Shown: positions 8,323 through 19,560, counted from the stretch's first letter. The stretch is 64,000 nucleotides of DNA from Apostichopus japonicus (GCF_037975245.1 NC_092563.1:24894960-24958959), one strand, 5' to 3'. Notes: generated from the sequence alone by a model not told the origin. A program made the numbers and translations.

Positions 8323-10396
8323 TAATACCTGCTTATTTCTGTATATTTCATTAGGCAGATGATGGGTTAGCATACAATTAAGAGTGAGACTAAACAGACT
8401 AAATAACTACTGGTACCTTTGTTAACAATAACAAACTTAACCTTTAATTAATATGACTGTCATAAATCACTGAGATAATTGCAAACATTTTAATAATCAA
8501 ACATTTCTAGACAGACTTTTAGAATATAAACAACCACATATTCCAACATATACTAACTTGCAAGCCCGAACAATTTGATCGAGGTCTGCTGAAAACAGAC
8601 TACTAACTATAGCCTGACGCTCGGCTTAACTTTGCTGCATTGATCATCAGTGCATCGAAACAGAGTTGATATATCTACGGTCGATTTCGGTTGGGGAATT
8701 TGGAAGGCGCCAAATTGTTGTCATGGAAAATATGGAGTCGGACAATTATAACGATAATTCCGGAAAGAAAACTGGTATACTATTGGCAGCAATTACAATG
8801 TTGTTGTTTTCAATTACGGATCTCACCATTTACGCTGCAAGTAGAAGATCCAACCAGTTCGTGGTTTACGTGTTTAACTCAACAATCGGTTGTGTTTTGT
8901 GCATCTTTTATATTATAATCAAGAGACCCACAATTGAATGTAACTTTAATCAAACAGTTTTGGCGACTACAGTTATTGGTAGTTTACAAACTTTGTCGCA
9001 ATTCACCATATTGTTTGCAGCCATACAAATCGGACCAGGAAACGCGATGGCTCTGTACCATACTATGCCAGTGTTTGCAATAGCTTTACATGCATTGATC
9101 ATCGGAGATGCGATCAAGAAATTTCACGTGATCTTGGCTATTGTTGCATTTGCCGGAGCTTTATTGATATCTCGCTCTTATCTTCTCGGAGAAGATTGGC
9201 AAGCCCCAGAGAGTATACCTTTTTGGGATATTATAACAATTTCATCAGCGTTACTCTCTGCATTGTCACAAGCAAGTGTCGTTACACTTCGTCGGAAATG
9301 GTCACATTTCAACATTGACCCATGTTTTACTACATTCTCATTTCTTTTCCAATTCTCATTGATTTCTATTATTCTCTGTGCTGTTAACAAGTGGTTTTGG
9401 CCTGATTCTTACACGGATGCCGTAATGCTCATTACTTCCAGTTTGTGTACCTTCTTAGCATCTCTATCCCTACACAAATCAGCCTCCCTGTGTGATCCTC
9501 CGGTAGTAACACTGGTGTTAACCTTTGGAGTAGTTATTACTTACGCCGGACAAATCGCATTCTTCTCTCTTCCCCTCACGTGGTATAGTTTAGTCGGAGC
9601 AGCTTTCATTTTTGTCTCGGGTGTAGGAAATGCTCTCTTCACCATCTACGAGGAAAGAATTCCAAACCTAGTAAACGGAAACGACTCAAAAGTAGGAGAA
9701 GAACGTACAAGCCTAGTGAATGAGTGATTGTCAAAATTGAACTAAATACTCTTGGTTAAGCAATTACCCAAATATATGGAAAGTTGTGTTAAGGAATTGT
9801 AAATATAGGTACAGAAACGTGGTTACCACTTGAAGAATCGTTATCACATTGTCTATGTATGTTGGTGGTTGAGTTCCATAGCTTTGACAGACGACGCATT
9901 TGCCCTTCTTTAAAAACGAACTAACTAAATGTTGTTGTGGATATCTATTGCATGAATTATTCGGTCTTTACATCGATCCTTGTTAATTTTGTTGAACCTG
10001 TTCGCCATCATAAATGAAAGCTTAACATAGGGGTAGGGAGGGGGGGGGCAGGGTCGCAACTATGTATACTTTATAATATCAATGGGTGATAAGCCTCCGC
10101 CTCACCGGAAAACACAATATCACAAAAAACAAACCTCTTCAACATTGTTCAAAGAGTTGCAAAATATAGCATCGAAATGATAGATTGGCATAAAACTCTC
10201 CAAGATTTGTAATAAAATAGTAATAAAATAAGTAATAAACAATTTTATTTACTTTTATATCTGGTTTGACTTCAATTCAGGTTCTTTCTGACTTGATTTG
10301 GTCTTCTAAACAGATATTCATCGCCTGATTGCAAAATTGCCAAAAGTTTGGAAAAAAAAAACCTCTGCGGACTAGCTAAAATCGAAATAATAGTTT
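8323..10396 (+). repeat. segmental duplication, copy 2 (transporter unit)
   Basis: Same order and orientation as 5291-7366. The flanks show frequent substitutions and small indels, whereas the centre of the CDS is nearly identical. Both copies keep a G-rich run about 0.3 kb after the stop codon. Confidence 0.85.
8723..9727 (+). CDS. SLC35G1-like drug/metabolite (EamA) transporter, copy 2
   Basis: A 334-residue intronless paralogue of the gene at 5686-6690 with the same ten-helix EamA layout. The proteins differ at seven residues: T26M, Y29F, V36I and V55I in the first two helices, then a KK-to-PN pair and an A-to-V change in the C-terminal tail. All are conservative or outside the membrane core, and the frame is intact, so both copies look functional. 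The start ATG 8723 has the same context (TCATGGAAAATATGG). Nucleotide changes cluster in the first 163 bp and last 214 bp of the CDS, while the equivalent of 5849-6476 differs at a single base. That pattern fits gene conversion after duplication. The substrate is unknown; as a plasma- or endomembrane transporter it would act alone or as a dimer, by family knowledge only. Confidence 0.9.
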   Translation: MENMESDNYNDNSGKKTGILLAAITMLLFSITDLTIYAASRRSNQFVVYVFNSTIGCVLCIFYIIIKRPTIECNFNQTVLATTVIGSLQTLSQFTILFAAIQIGPGNAMALYHTMPVFAIALHALIIGDAIKKFHVILAIVAFAGALLISRSYLLGEDWQAPESIPFWDIITISSALLSALSQASVVTLRRKWSHFNIDPCFTTFSFLFQFSLISIILCAVNKWFWPDSYTDAVMLITSSLCTFLASLSLHKSASLCDPPVVTLVLTFGVVITYAGQIAFFSLPLTWYSLVGAAFIFVSGVGNALFTIYEERIPNLVNGNDSKVGEERTSLVNE

Positions 10397-10729
10397 AAAT
10401 TGTTTATAACATCAGTCGCTCCATTCCTAAATATTATAAAAGAAGAAAACAAAATATCACCGTTGACTTGTCTGATATTTTTATAACAATAGCATTGAAT
10501 TTTCTAGAACAATATGTCTTGAATCATAATAAATCTGTTTCCTTCGGTACGATGATTGGAAACATCCTTTGAGGAATATTTGTGTTCGGTATTGGTGCTT
10601 AGATCATAGATGCAACACGGTGATATCATTTCAATCACATTAACTACATTAGTGTAGTAAAGAATGAACTGTTGCCCGTGTCTAAGATTTTTGCCCGTGC
10701 CTTCCAATTGAAGAGACCCTGCGTATATT
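10397..10729. other. spacer, no gene seen
   Basis: AT-rich sequence between the transporter duplicate and the THAP-bearing element. A 78-codon minus-strand frame has no recognisable features. Confidence 0.4.
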
Positions 10730-12419
10730 AAAGAGGCCATGACATGAAAAATCCAACTAATCGTGAGTAACTTCCTCTGAATCTCTGGGAAAGTCTATGT
10801 TCAAAACTATTTTCATCACCTTCAAAACATCAAGGACTAATTAGAAATTAACGTTTAATAATCACATCCGAAAATGCGATTTCTAAACAAGACAACGATG
10901 ACGTCATGTTAGGAACACAAGTGCCAAGCCCAGGCATGTACCGGATGCGCGACGATCATGCCGTAACACATACACGCACATTTACATTGAGAGAACAACC
11001 ACTGTATTATGCTTGATCGCTAGAAATTTCAAGTTTGTTTTAAAATATGTTGTAATATATCCGAGAGATATGCCGGTCCGTTGTGTTGTTGGGGGCTGCA
11101 GTAATGTCATAACCCATGCAATTAGCCTTCATCGATGGCCGAAGGACGAATAAACACGGTGATTATGACCAAGTAAGTGCATAACACCAGCGCCGATTTC
11201 ACTGGGCCTAGCCAGTATACAGCTCCGTATGTAGCAAACACTTTACGGAAGCATACTACGATCCCTCCTTTCCTATAAAACAAATAGGCTTTAACGGGTC
11301 GACATAAACGAGTCGTTCTTCTGCCAAGTAACCCACATTAAAAACTCTTAAGACCAGAGCGGGGAACAGGAAACCTCCAGTGGGACAAGTGACGATCCTT
11401 TGGAGTAAGCGCAGCCGAGCACTAGTACTAGTAGTACTAGTATTAGCGATACTACACTGAAGACGAAGAGATTCGCTGTATCATCTCAATTAAAACCCCT
11501 TTCATTGCCCTATTGTGTAGTAATAAGCTATGAGGTGAGCTTCAGAAGGGATGGGTTACATCTTCTTGTGAAAAATCTCAATGCTCCACTTTAATTCTCA
11601 GTTAGGGTCAGTTAGTTATGGCAAAAATTTCTTATTCGTATTCCAGGAAAACCATTTTTTTGTTGGGTTGTAAGGATGATATTGTTGTAAGTCACCGTAA
11701 CACAACGCACAATACGGTTTAGGCAGTTCCGCGAATTCCAACGACACATGCACAGAAAGACTGGATTTTTTTTAAATGCTTCGTTACAAAACTCTTACCA
11801 CGTTGTATGTTCCTTGCAACAGTTCCTAACGGTTTTCTTCTTCGATATGTTGTGGAGCTTAAATTTCGGCTCGTTTAACAGGCTCGAACTAATACGGTTC
11901 TATGCCTAACAGTAACACCTCAGGTCCACCCTCAACGTTCGGTTCGATATGGGCATGATCATCGCCTACACTCTCTGCTTCGAATATGAGAAAGGGCACT
12001 CGAATCCTAGCCCAATGTCATTGCCTGCTGAAGAACAACTATCACTTTGAACTTCGGTTACCGCATTTGGTTCTAAATCTGACATTCCACGGGAATTTTA
12101 TATTTGATTTCGTGCTGACTTGTTATCGATTTTTTTGTGTATTGATATACACTTGTCGTAGTGTAAGTATGATATAAGTTCGGAGGAATCAGCGAGAGCA
12201 AATCGTGTTCTTAACATGACGTCACATGACGTCATGAGATTAGGAATATTTTCGGGCGAACGAACTTTCAAGCCCCGGGGAGGGTAAATTAGTTCTCAAT
12301 TTTCGACGAGAAAAATCAAGTTTTTAACTGGCAGAAATTGTTGATATATGTTCTAGAAAACACGCTAAGATGGAACCCCAAATGATAGGACGTTGAAATT
12401 TTCGTGTCATGGCCACTTT
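10730..12419 (+). mobile_element. THAP-bearing TIR element, P-like, decayed
   Basis: The left end reads AAAGAGGCCATGACATGAAA. The right end, read on the minus strand, gives AAAGTGGCCATGACACGAAA and continues with CAAC-like similarity. The result is a 1.7-kb unit with about 25-bp imperfect inverted termini. Inside is a THAP zinc-finger exon relic (11070-11173), and THAP domains open P-element transposases, so a P-type origin is likely. No transposase core frame survives. The right ~175 bp recurs at 52526-52700. I could not settle an exact target duplication (flanks GTATATTA and AGATATCA share five of eight bases). Confidence 0.55.
11070..11173 (+). pseudogene. broken THAP zinc-finger exon
   Basis: From ATG 11070 the frame reads MPVRCVVGGCSNV, then ISLHRWPKDE. 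These match the opening of THAP domains: first Cys pair C-x4-C, then the conserved H and the P of the FPKD-type turn. After DE the frame meets TAA where families usually have K, then TGA, although R and L-like positions around the stops still follow the family pattern. A GTAAGT donor-like site follows at 11174. The later C-x2-H half of the C2CH zinc site is not visible. THAP domains bind DNA; here it is a non-functional remnant unless the stops are sequence errors. The surrounding inverted repeats suggest it belonged to a transposase rather than to a host THAP gene. Confidence 0.55.
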
Positions 12420-13200
12420 GAAGATATCAACATTAACAAATAATATAATTATAGTGTATGTGGGTAGGTATACTCAGGTATCTCATTTCTCCATAGTAAT
12501 CATAATAGCTCAAATGTATATCTTGACAATCAAGGTAACATACGACACACGAAACTTCGTTTAAAAGTTTTTGGAGAAATCACTTCCTATATGCTTAGTT
12601 TGGCTAATGAATACAATTTTATGAGAAGCAGAAGCTGTGCTATCGGAACTAGTAGCCAATGCCAGTATCATACATATCATAGCTATTTATTTTTCTTTTA
12701 CCAGCTTTGTGCAGCCCCCGGTTCGTCTCCAAACATTTCGGTGGGTGGGTGGGGGGGGGGAATACTCTTTCCTTTCCCATCTGACTAGACCACTGATCGG
12801 TACATAAAACTTATTTTTTCATACATTTGTCCTGACTACACTTTGGTGGCAATTTGATAATGCGTCCATGGATGCGAGAAGTTTACCAAAGTTTTCTTTA
12901 CGTTGCCCGGAGTCGCTAGATGGGGTTGGAGGTTGGGGGTTGGGAAGGATGATTGGGAACAGTTAATGTTAACATATCTAAGTTAGCTTGAAGGTAACCT
13001 TCGTAGCAGGTGTGAATATGTTCTAACACCTGCGATCGCTGGCAGATTTTAGGAACTGCGATAAACTATAGTTGTTGCAAGTGCGACCGGTCACCTTTTT
13101 AATAAGGAAAGTCCTTTCAAATACATGTATTACCCTTCGTGTAGTTAGCAATACTTTTCTCGAAGTGGAAGAAAATAAGGACAGTGTCGTAATACACAGC
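12420..13200. other. non-coding, simple G-rich runs
   Basis: Contains a GGTGGGTGGGTGGGGGGGGGG run at about 12741-12760 and a GGTTGGAGGTTGGGGGTTGGG run at about 12923-12943. Both could form quadruplexes. No exon is recognised. Confidence 0.35.
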
Positions 13201-13224
13201 GTAATACACAGCGGAATATCTTGT

Positions 13225-13290
13225 GTAAAAGTAAGTTGGCCTGACGTTTCGATCCTAGCAGGATCTTCTTCAGAGGCTAAATGACAAGTT
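13225..13290 (-). repeat. hammerhead-like hairpin of a Penelope-like element
   Basis: On the minus strand the order is CTGAAGA, a GATCC-TGCTA-GGATC stem-loop, then CGAAACGTC. This follows the hammerhead ribozyme core order (CUGAUGA, stem II, GAAA) with one changed core base. Hammerhead motifs are known in the terminal regions of Penelope-like elements. Stem III looks too short here for a confident active ribozyme call. Confidence 0.45.
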
Positions 13291-13606
13291 ACAGTAACAG
13301 AGGGGACAAAAACACGCACAGAATACAGACAGGTTAATGAGCACGGTGAACACAATGAGATGGATGAAAGGGGATTATAAGTAGACAATGGATGGTGAGA
13401 AGAAAGCAACAGGGGAAGAGGAGAGGAAGGAGATAAACTGTGGAGGGACAAAGAGAGGATTAAAGGCACAGGGTAGGGAATAAACTGGAGAGGGACAAAG
13501 ACAGAAAGGTGTGGAGAAAAAAGGAGGGGAAGAGAGCTGTGAGAAGATGAGTGAAAGGGGGGGGGGGAGGGAGAAAGGGGAGAGGGAGTAGGGAACAGAG
13601 GAAAAG
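13291..13606 (-). mobile_element. purine-rich 3' untranslated part of Penelope-like element
   Basis: On the plus strand this is an irregular GA-rich stretch (GGGAGAAAGG-type), between the GIY-YIG tail at 13607-13777 and the hammerhead-like hairpin. The two long minus-strand Ser/Pro/Leu-rich frames here are by-products of base composition. Confidence 0.5.
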
Positions 13607-13777
13607 TTAGTCATGTCCTTCCTGAATGTTCAGCCCATGAGGTTGAATGGTACGAAGGTGTTTCATCCAGAGCCTCTCTCTGCTGATTCGTACTAGGTCA
13701 GGACGGCTACCTAAGGATTCAATCCCATGTAGGTATAGTGTTTGTGATTGATATTTATGAAACATACCCAAACTGGG
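13607..13777 (-). pseudogene. C-terminal end of Penelope-like GIY-YIG endonuclease
   Basis: Read on the minus strand towards a stop at 13609-13607, the frame gives ESLGSRPDLVRISRERLW, then MKHLRTIQPHGLNIQEGHD. The R-E-x-x-W...LRTIQPHGLN ending is the typical tail of the GIY-YIG domain in Penelope-like retroelements, where the nuclease follows the reverse transcriptase. The catalytic GIY and YIG residues would lie upstream (higher coordinates) and I could not find them, so the copy is truncated at its 5' side. The element lies on the minus strand with its 3' end towards 13225. Confidence 0.7.
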
Positions 13778-14486
13778 TGTCGTGATATGCCAGCGATTTG
13801 AATATTCATATTGACTTTCGTTGATATGAATTTTAAATAGCGTTCAATCTGAACGCAGTTCGAGTTGAAAATCCGGTGAATGATCGCGGACGGTGGTATT
13901 ACGGATGCAGCTAACCGGTGCAGGGGTAATATACGTCTGTTGTGCTGGCAAGCTTAAGGGCTGATCCTATCATATACCTAGTACTGTCGTTGACGGTTAT
14001 CTGTGCCCTTTGTAAATTTTATGAGCATACTATGTACGTTCAAAATTGAGCTCACACACGTCGGCTCAGTCTGTCTTTGTTTCAATGTCATTGGTTATAC
14101 ATGAGTTGCTATATGAAAATAATTCTGATATCTCTATCTGTACTAATAATCGCCAGAACATTGTGCAATTGTTTTATATCTAATGTCTCGGAGATACACC
14201 CGCACCCATTCAGTTTTTTTTGTTGAAATATTATTTTTTTGATCCGCCTAAAGCCCGTCCAAAGAGATTCATGCCCTTAACAAACAAATCGGGACATTTG
14301 GATCCCCCGCCCCCACCCCGCCGTATTCTTGAAATCCTTGTGTACGTCGAAAACATCTACTATATCACTGTTTCCGCATCTGAAAAAACGAAGCCTATAC
14401 AGAGAAAGATATTCTACGAAGTTTGAAATACGATTGGTGCCATCATAAGAACATGCTTGTTCAATATTCTTGGAGGTCATATTATT
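13778..14486. other. non-coding stretch
   Basis: I looked for more of the Penelope-like frame upstream of the GIY-YIG tail and did not find it. No other element was recognised. Confidence 0.35.
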
Positions 14487-14490
14487 TTAA

Positions 14491-14926
14491 GGTGGCATAC
14501 TCCTATTAGAGTCTATATCAATCCCCTCGATTGTTCTCCTTCAGGAAAAGTGCCAAAAAGCAGCAGGAGAACATCTTTTGTGACCTGTTATCAATCATAA
14601 TCTAGTTTTTTGTGGCTTGCATGTTGAAGAGCATGAATGGAAGTACATGTGGTGAGAAAATTGGCTTCCCAGGAGCAGCGTAGGAAATTTGTTTACCACT
14701 GAGTGAAGAGGTTTGTTTACAAGTGACGAAAACTTCCGGCTCGGATAGCAAAAAATTTTCACGGTCATGGTACGGAAAATTGATGGTGCCATGAAAGGCC
14801 AACTTGTCAGCTATCCGGTGATGGGTAGCGTTAAGCTAGTGAAAACTTCTATCTAGACTTAGAGACCACATTACTTTTGTGATTTAGTGTGTAAGTCAAT
14901 GGGGCTTTTAATGGGCGTATGCTACC
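14491..14926 (-). mobile_element. TTAA-type MITE, minus orientation, intact target duplication
   Basis: TTAA flanks both sides (14487-14490 and 14927-14930). The termini GGTGGCATACTCC and, from the other end, GGTAGCATACGCCC are inverted repeats. The body is homologous, inverted, to 7431-7901. A TTAA duplication with a GG start points to the Kolobok or piggyBac groups. No coding capacity, so it is a MITE mobilised by an unseen transposase. Confidence 0.8.
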
Positions 14927-15039
14927 TTAAACACTCTTTCGAAACGTAAGCCGCTTTTGATTTTTTGTTTTTAACTCATGTAAGTTTTAATTGGATACAA
15001 TTGCACTGCAGGCACAGAACACAGGGGTGGATCTTTTAA

Positions 15040-15480
15040 CATACCTTACCAGAGAATACCCCTAGAGTTCCTACAAACGATATTATACATTGTATCATAA
15101 GCCATTTGTTTTCATTGGTTGTAGCACAGAAGGGGACAAACTTTATATCAATTTTTGTAAATTATTCTCACACCTAAATCTCAAGAGAGTCAATATTTCT
15201 CTTGCTTTCATAATAGTATGTTTTGGTTCACTGCATATTTTCCGGCTAGCTTTTATAAAATGTTGTGACCGTATTTGACTGGCTTTTTAGAAAGCGCTGA
15301 ACGAACATAGAGCCACTATAAGATAGACATAATTTAGGCATCTAATGGAGTTCCCTGAAATATTATCCGTAAGACGTTTGTCAATACTCTATTTTTTTGG
15401 GTTGCATATTGGGCTCATCGGATCATATTGTCTGAGAAGACGAGGCAGTGCATTAGGAAAGGCAATCTGATACTATTTGC
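15040..15480 (+). repeat. dispersed direct repeat, copy A
   Basis: Aligns with 19160-19560. Shared anchors are CTCAAGAGA at 15180, GTGACCGTAT at about 15266, CTAATGGAGTTC at about 15341 and GTAAGACG at about 15368. Similarity continues weakly to about 15.8 kb (GACGATATTGTTTCC against GACGCCATTGTTTCC at about 19901). No coding signal is visible. Confidence 0.6.
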
Positions 15481-16262
15481 AACCTTTGAAACATTATGGT
15501 GTATAAGAGCTTCCGGTAAGGCCAAATTGGTCATAGCATCCTAGCTTTTTAGGGCAGTTTTAAGACTGTCGAAACATTGATAAAACATGCTACCTTGATC
15601 TGTCGGATTTTTTATTGATAACCAATTTGTGCTCTGTACCTTTGAGAAACTTGTGAAAGTGAAATTGAATGTGTAAAATTGCTTAAAAACGAGAATATCG
15701 TCACGAGGAAGGGATGGAGGGAGCGGTGCGTAGTTATAAAATACTTTATGAAAGAACAAAATGTTCGCGTGACGATATTGTTTCCCAATTTGTTTTATCA
15801 AAATGTACAGTTAAACGAAAATCATTGAAACTGTAATCTACATTGGTTAAATCTGCAACTGGAAAGCCGACAGGGCGCGGCATTGGCTGATCCAGAATAT
15901 CTCGTAAGAAGGGTCCCGGGAGAAAATAGCTATGCGTAAGAAGACATAAGGGTGAAACTTAAGAAATGCCCGTCTGCGAGGCGTGTCAAATTATTCACCT
16001 TTTCTCACTTTGTATCCTACATGCTGAGCTATCTATCAACATGCATCACTGCATTGCATATGATTGTGTGCAGTAATGCATTCGATTAACATATACTTGG
16101 ATAAAAAATGGATTTTAAATAATAATTTACTTCTTGGTGTTTATTCATAATTATGTTAACTCTCATATTACTACGTAAGTCGATTTAGAGAAATCAGAGG
16201 GTATTTCGAAGACATCTAAATATAGCGACAGGTAGTTATCTATCTGAAATTAGCTGATCGTC
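15481..16262. other. non-coding stretch before transporter relic
   Basis: Weak continuation of the dispersed repeat; no exon seen. Confidence 0.35.
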
Positions 16263-16660
16263 ATGGAAACAAGAAACCGTCGCGGTATGATACATTGAGA
16301 GCAGACGGCTGGTGTTTCCGGCAATGGCTACAATAAACAGTCATGTTTCTATCAGTGACCTTGCCATCTTCGCCGCGAGTACAGAATCCAACCAGCCCAC
16401 AGTTTACCTATTTAATTCACAATCGGTTTTGTACCATGTATGGTTTGTAAAGCGATTCAGGGACTAACAGTATCTGATGTTAATCAATTGGCTATTGGAG
16501 CTACTGGAATTTGACTTTTTGATTGCAACGATGCAAAATTGGACCTCGCAACGCAATGTCTCTATATACACTGCCAGTGTTTGCGAAAGCTTTCAATGCA
16601 ATTTGTATTGGAGGCTCGATAACGCAAAAAAGTCTTTGTTTTTGTTGAGACCGGTGAAAA
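16263..16660 (+). pseudogene. decayed third copy of the EamA transporter gene
   Basis: Three blocks align in order with the transporter CDS. About 16352-16425 matches codons 30-53 (ISDLAIFAASTESNQPTVYLFN). About 16478-16530 matches the VLATTVIGSLQTLSQFTILF region. About 16525-16640 matches the segment around GPGNAMALYHTMPVF to DAIKK, including CACTGCCAGTGTTTGCGAAAGCTTT. Several frame changes and stops break it, and the 3' half of the gene is missing. It shares orientation with the two intact copies, so the cluster once had at least three members. The 107-codon open frame within it is out of frame over much of its length and should not be annotated as a gene. Confidence 0.75.
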
Positions 16661-17704
16661 TGGTATATATGCAGCTACATGTACTTTTTTTTGTCAATAT
16701 TTGCCAATGCCACAAACAAGAATATTTCAGGGTAGTTTGTTTGTTGGTTCTTTTTATTAACTTATGTTTCATACGAGAAAGGAAAGATATGTACTGGTGA
16801 GAATGTCTACAAGCAGTCTAGTGTGATCATTATATGATAGCTTTCAAAATAAAAAATATCAATAATTTGCAGGGGTAATCAAGACATTAAGAAACGTGTT
16901 ACCAGAACTATACTCAACAATTTTTATAGGCTGTTGTCGCGCGCTATGAATCACTGTCGAAAGTACCTTACAGTAATTCCATTACTTGTGACAAAATGCT
17001 TGTATCTCTGTTAATGATTGTAATAAAACAAATCGTGGTTTTTGATGTGCATCGTAAAAGTTTCGCAACCCTACTAACGGCGCTCTTTCAGAACTGTATA
17101 TACCAGAGTCAAATTAAGTCAGTGCTTGCGTGTGCGTATGTGTGTGTGTGCTTGAATATACCAAGCGGTGTTATGAGGCTTGTAGGTAAATAACATGTTT
17201 GACCCGACCGTGGAAATATTCAAAATTCCATGATCAGGCGGTATTCGCATATAACAACCAAACCTAACCGATATCATTGTTTAGTGTCATATATATACGT
17301 GTATTTCAGCTAACAAAAAGATTGTTCCACGGACTGGGAAATATCACAGTTGAAATGTTCCTTCACAGACTAAAGGCTTGAACAAGTCTTATTATGACAT
17401 CAACGAACTGCGTGTATTTGCTTGACCGCTTAGTGGATTCCTATGTTTATGGCAACGTTTACTACCACAGTTGAATCTGAATACTGTTAAGTGAAAACAT
17501 TACCGTGACCTACCAGTGACATCGTTTTCAGTGTCACCTATGTGTACATTCGCCTTCAAAACGTTAATTGAAAATTAAATAAAGTAGAATCATTCACCTC
17601 CTAGTGCTACCATAACATCGCCCACCAGCAAAATGGTATTCCCTGACGCGAACGCGAAGTCCAGAAATCTCCCAAACATTGTATATATATTGTTTATATA
17701 TATT

Positions 17705-17740
<36 letters not shown>

Positions 17741-19159
17741 ATATATTTTTTATATATATATTTTCTTGAGATATATCCTGTTATGCGTGAATCTTAAGTT
17801 GCTTGGTCAATTTTACACAGTCACAATTAAATGCAAAATTCAGCTTTAAGATTGTTGAGAAATGTGTTTTATATTTTCACGAGGCAATATTGAGTTGCTG
17901 CTTTAAATGGTGAGTTATATATTGGTCACGCCGGAATTTTAATGTCTTAAAAACAAAACAAAAAAACCTCTGCCATCAACAAATATATCTTTATTGCAAG
18001 GGTCACGTGAAAAAGCTAATTTCACGAGGGAAATATGACAAAAAAATACGAATATGTAACCTTTTTCACAAAATTCCACCAGCCATTTCCCGTGGAATAC
18101 TTCAAGGAAGCAGGTACTTCATTTTCCGTACTTAATAAATACATCCCCTTTCAGTTTCCATCTAAGTAATTGTCTAGATCTTTATTAAACTTCAGCAATC
18201 TTGAAATATGATTAGCGACGTCATTTTATTCTGTATAAATCATAAAGTGGTACTCCACTTTACAAATGGCGTTTTGTTTTTGTTATTAGCCATGAGGGTG
18301 CTGGAGGTGAAGATATAGCATTTAACAGATACTTTGCATACCTCATGATAATCATATACATATCTTAAATGCTGGATCTCTTAGCCAATCAGAGATTTGC
18401 ATTGAGTCATTGAGTTGGGTTGATTAAGCTTCAGTGGGGTTGAGTAGGGTTGTAAGGTAACCACATTAACGATATCTGAGTATAGTAGAGGAAAGCTCGC
18501 AAATAACTTGTACATATGTTGCTACAAATTTTGTAGGACCTAGCGATGTGCAAAAAACCCCCAAACAACGTAAGGACCTACAGTTATCTGTATCATTTGT
18601 TTTCACTTAATTGTATAAAAATCCAAAATGCGGTACTGATCTGTACACAAATATGAAAGCAGCTGTTCCTTATTCCGGACAAGTTATGAAATCAAGAAAG
18701 TACTTTTCATTTACAAACTGACAAGTGTCCTTTAATCAGCTAATGTAATAGGTCTTTAAAGTCCGCGGTAATAAACCCATCTTCATAGATGATTGTTTAG
18801 ATACGTTTTTTTTTTCTCCGTAACAGCAGTTTTTTGTAAAGTCATCTTAGAGGAACTCCTTGTGAATGTTTAGAGTTGGTTTTGGTTGATCAGGATTCAG
18901 GATTTCGATCCACAAGAACCTTTGGGTTTCAACAACCGCTGTTACTTTCTTTGTTTCGCCTTCATGGAATGTCTCTTTAGGCTTGATGATCTTACTTATC
19001 TTCTTTGATAAATTTGGAGAGAAGTTGCTAGCAGTCAATAACATTGTGTGAACGTTCTTCGCTTTCGACTTTTAGCTTAAAATCAGGATGAAATACATAT
19101 CGATCATGTTACTCGCACCACATCCACAACTGCATAGAGGATAGCATTTACATTAAAAA
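16661..19159. other. non-coding stretch with TA microsatellite
   Basis: A TA-rich run fills about 17683-17762. A CCAAT box (18385-18389) followed by an ATTTGCAT octamer (18395-18402) stands out but no gene follows. A 65-codon minus-strand frame at 18847-19044 has no family resemblance I recognise. Confidence 0.35.
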
Positions 19160-19560
19160 ACAACCAGGGAATTGCCCTGGAGTTTATACAATTGTCATAT
19201 AAATTATGTCGATATTGGATGATTCATTTGCTTGTTCCATATATCTATATATTTATATCAATCTACGTAAAAAAATCACACGCTTTAATCTCAAGAGAAT
19301 AAATAATTCTCTGGATGTCGAAATCATGTCTATTGGTTCAATGCAGCTTCCAGCTATAGCGATTACAATATGTCGTGACCGTATATTTGATGATTGACTT
19401 TATGGAAAGCACTGATGGAGCAGCTAATGGAGTTCTATGTAACATTATCTGTAAGACGCTTGTCATTGCACTTTCATTTGGGTGCATATGGCTATGTTGT
19501 CTGAGAGAGTGAGGCATTAGAGTGGATGGAGAACAAATGAGCTGGAATTTAAAACATTAA
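19160..19560 (+). repeat. dispersed direct repeat, copy B
   Basis: Homologous to 15040-15480 with many substitutions and small gaps. The two copies bracket the decayed transporter relic, so they may mark an older duplication of that locus. Confidence 0.6.

Noticed and set aside
13023-13614. Ser/Pro/Leu-rich minus-strand frames of 148 and 79 codons
   Set aside because: Produced by the GA-rich untranslated part of the Penelope-like element.
16477-16800. 107-codon open frame
   Set aside because: Overlaps the decayed transporter copy, mostly out of its ancestral frame.
17591-17679. Minus-strand MFGRFLDFAFASGNTILLV... frame with GTGAAT donor-like end
   Set aside because: Only 29 codons, no partner exon, no family resemblance; possibly chance.
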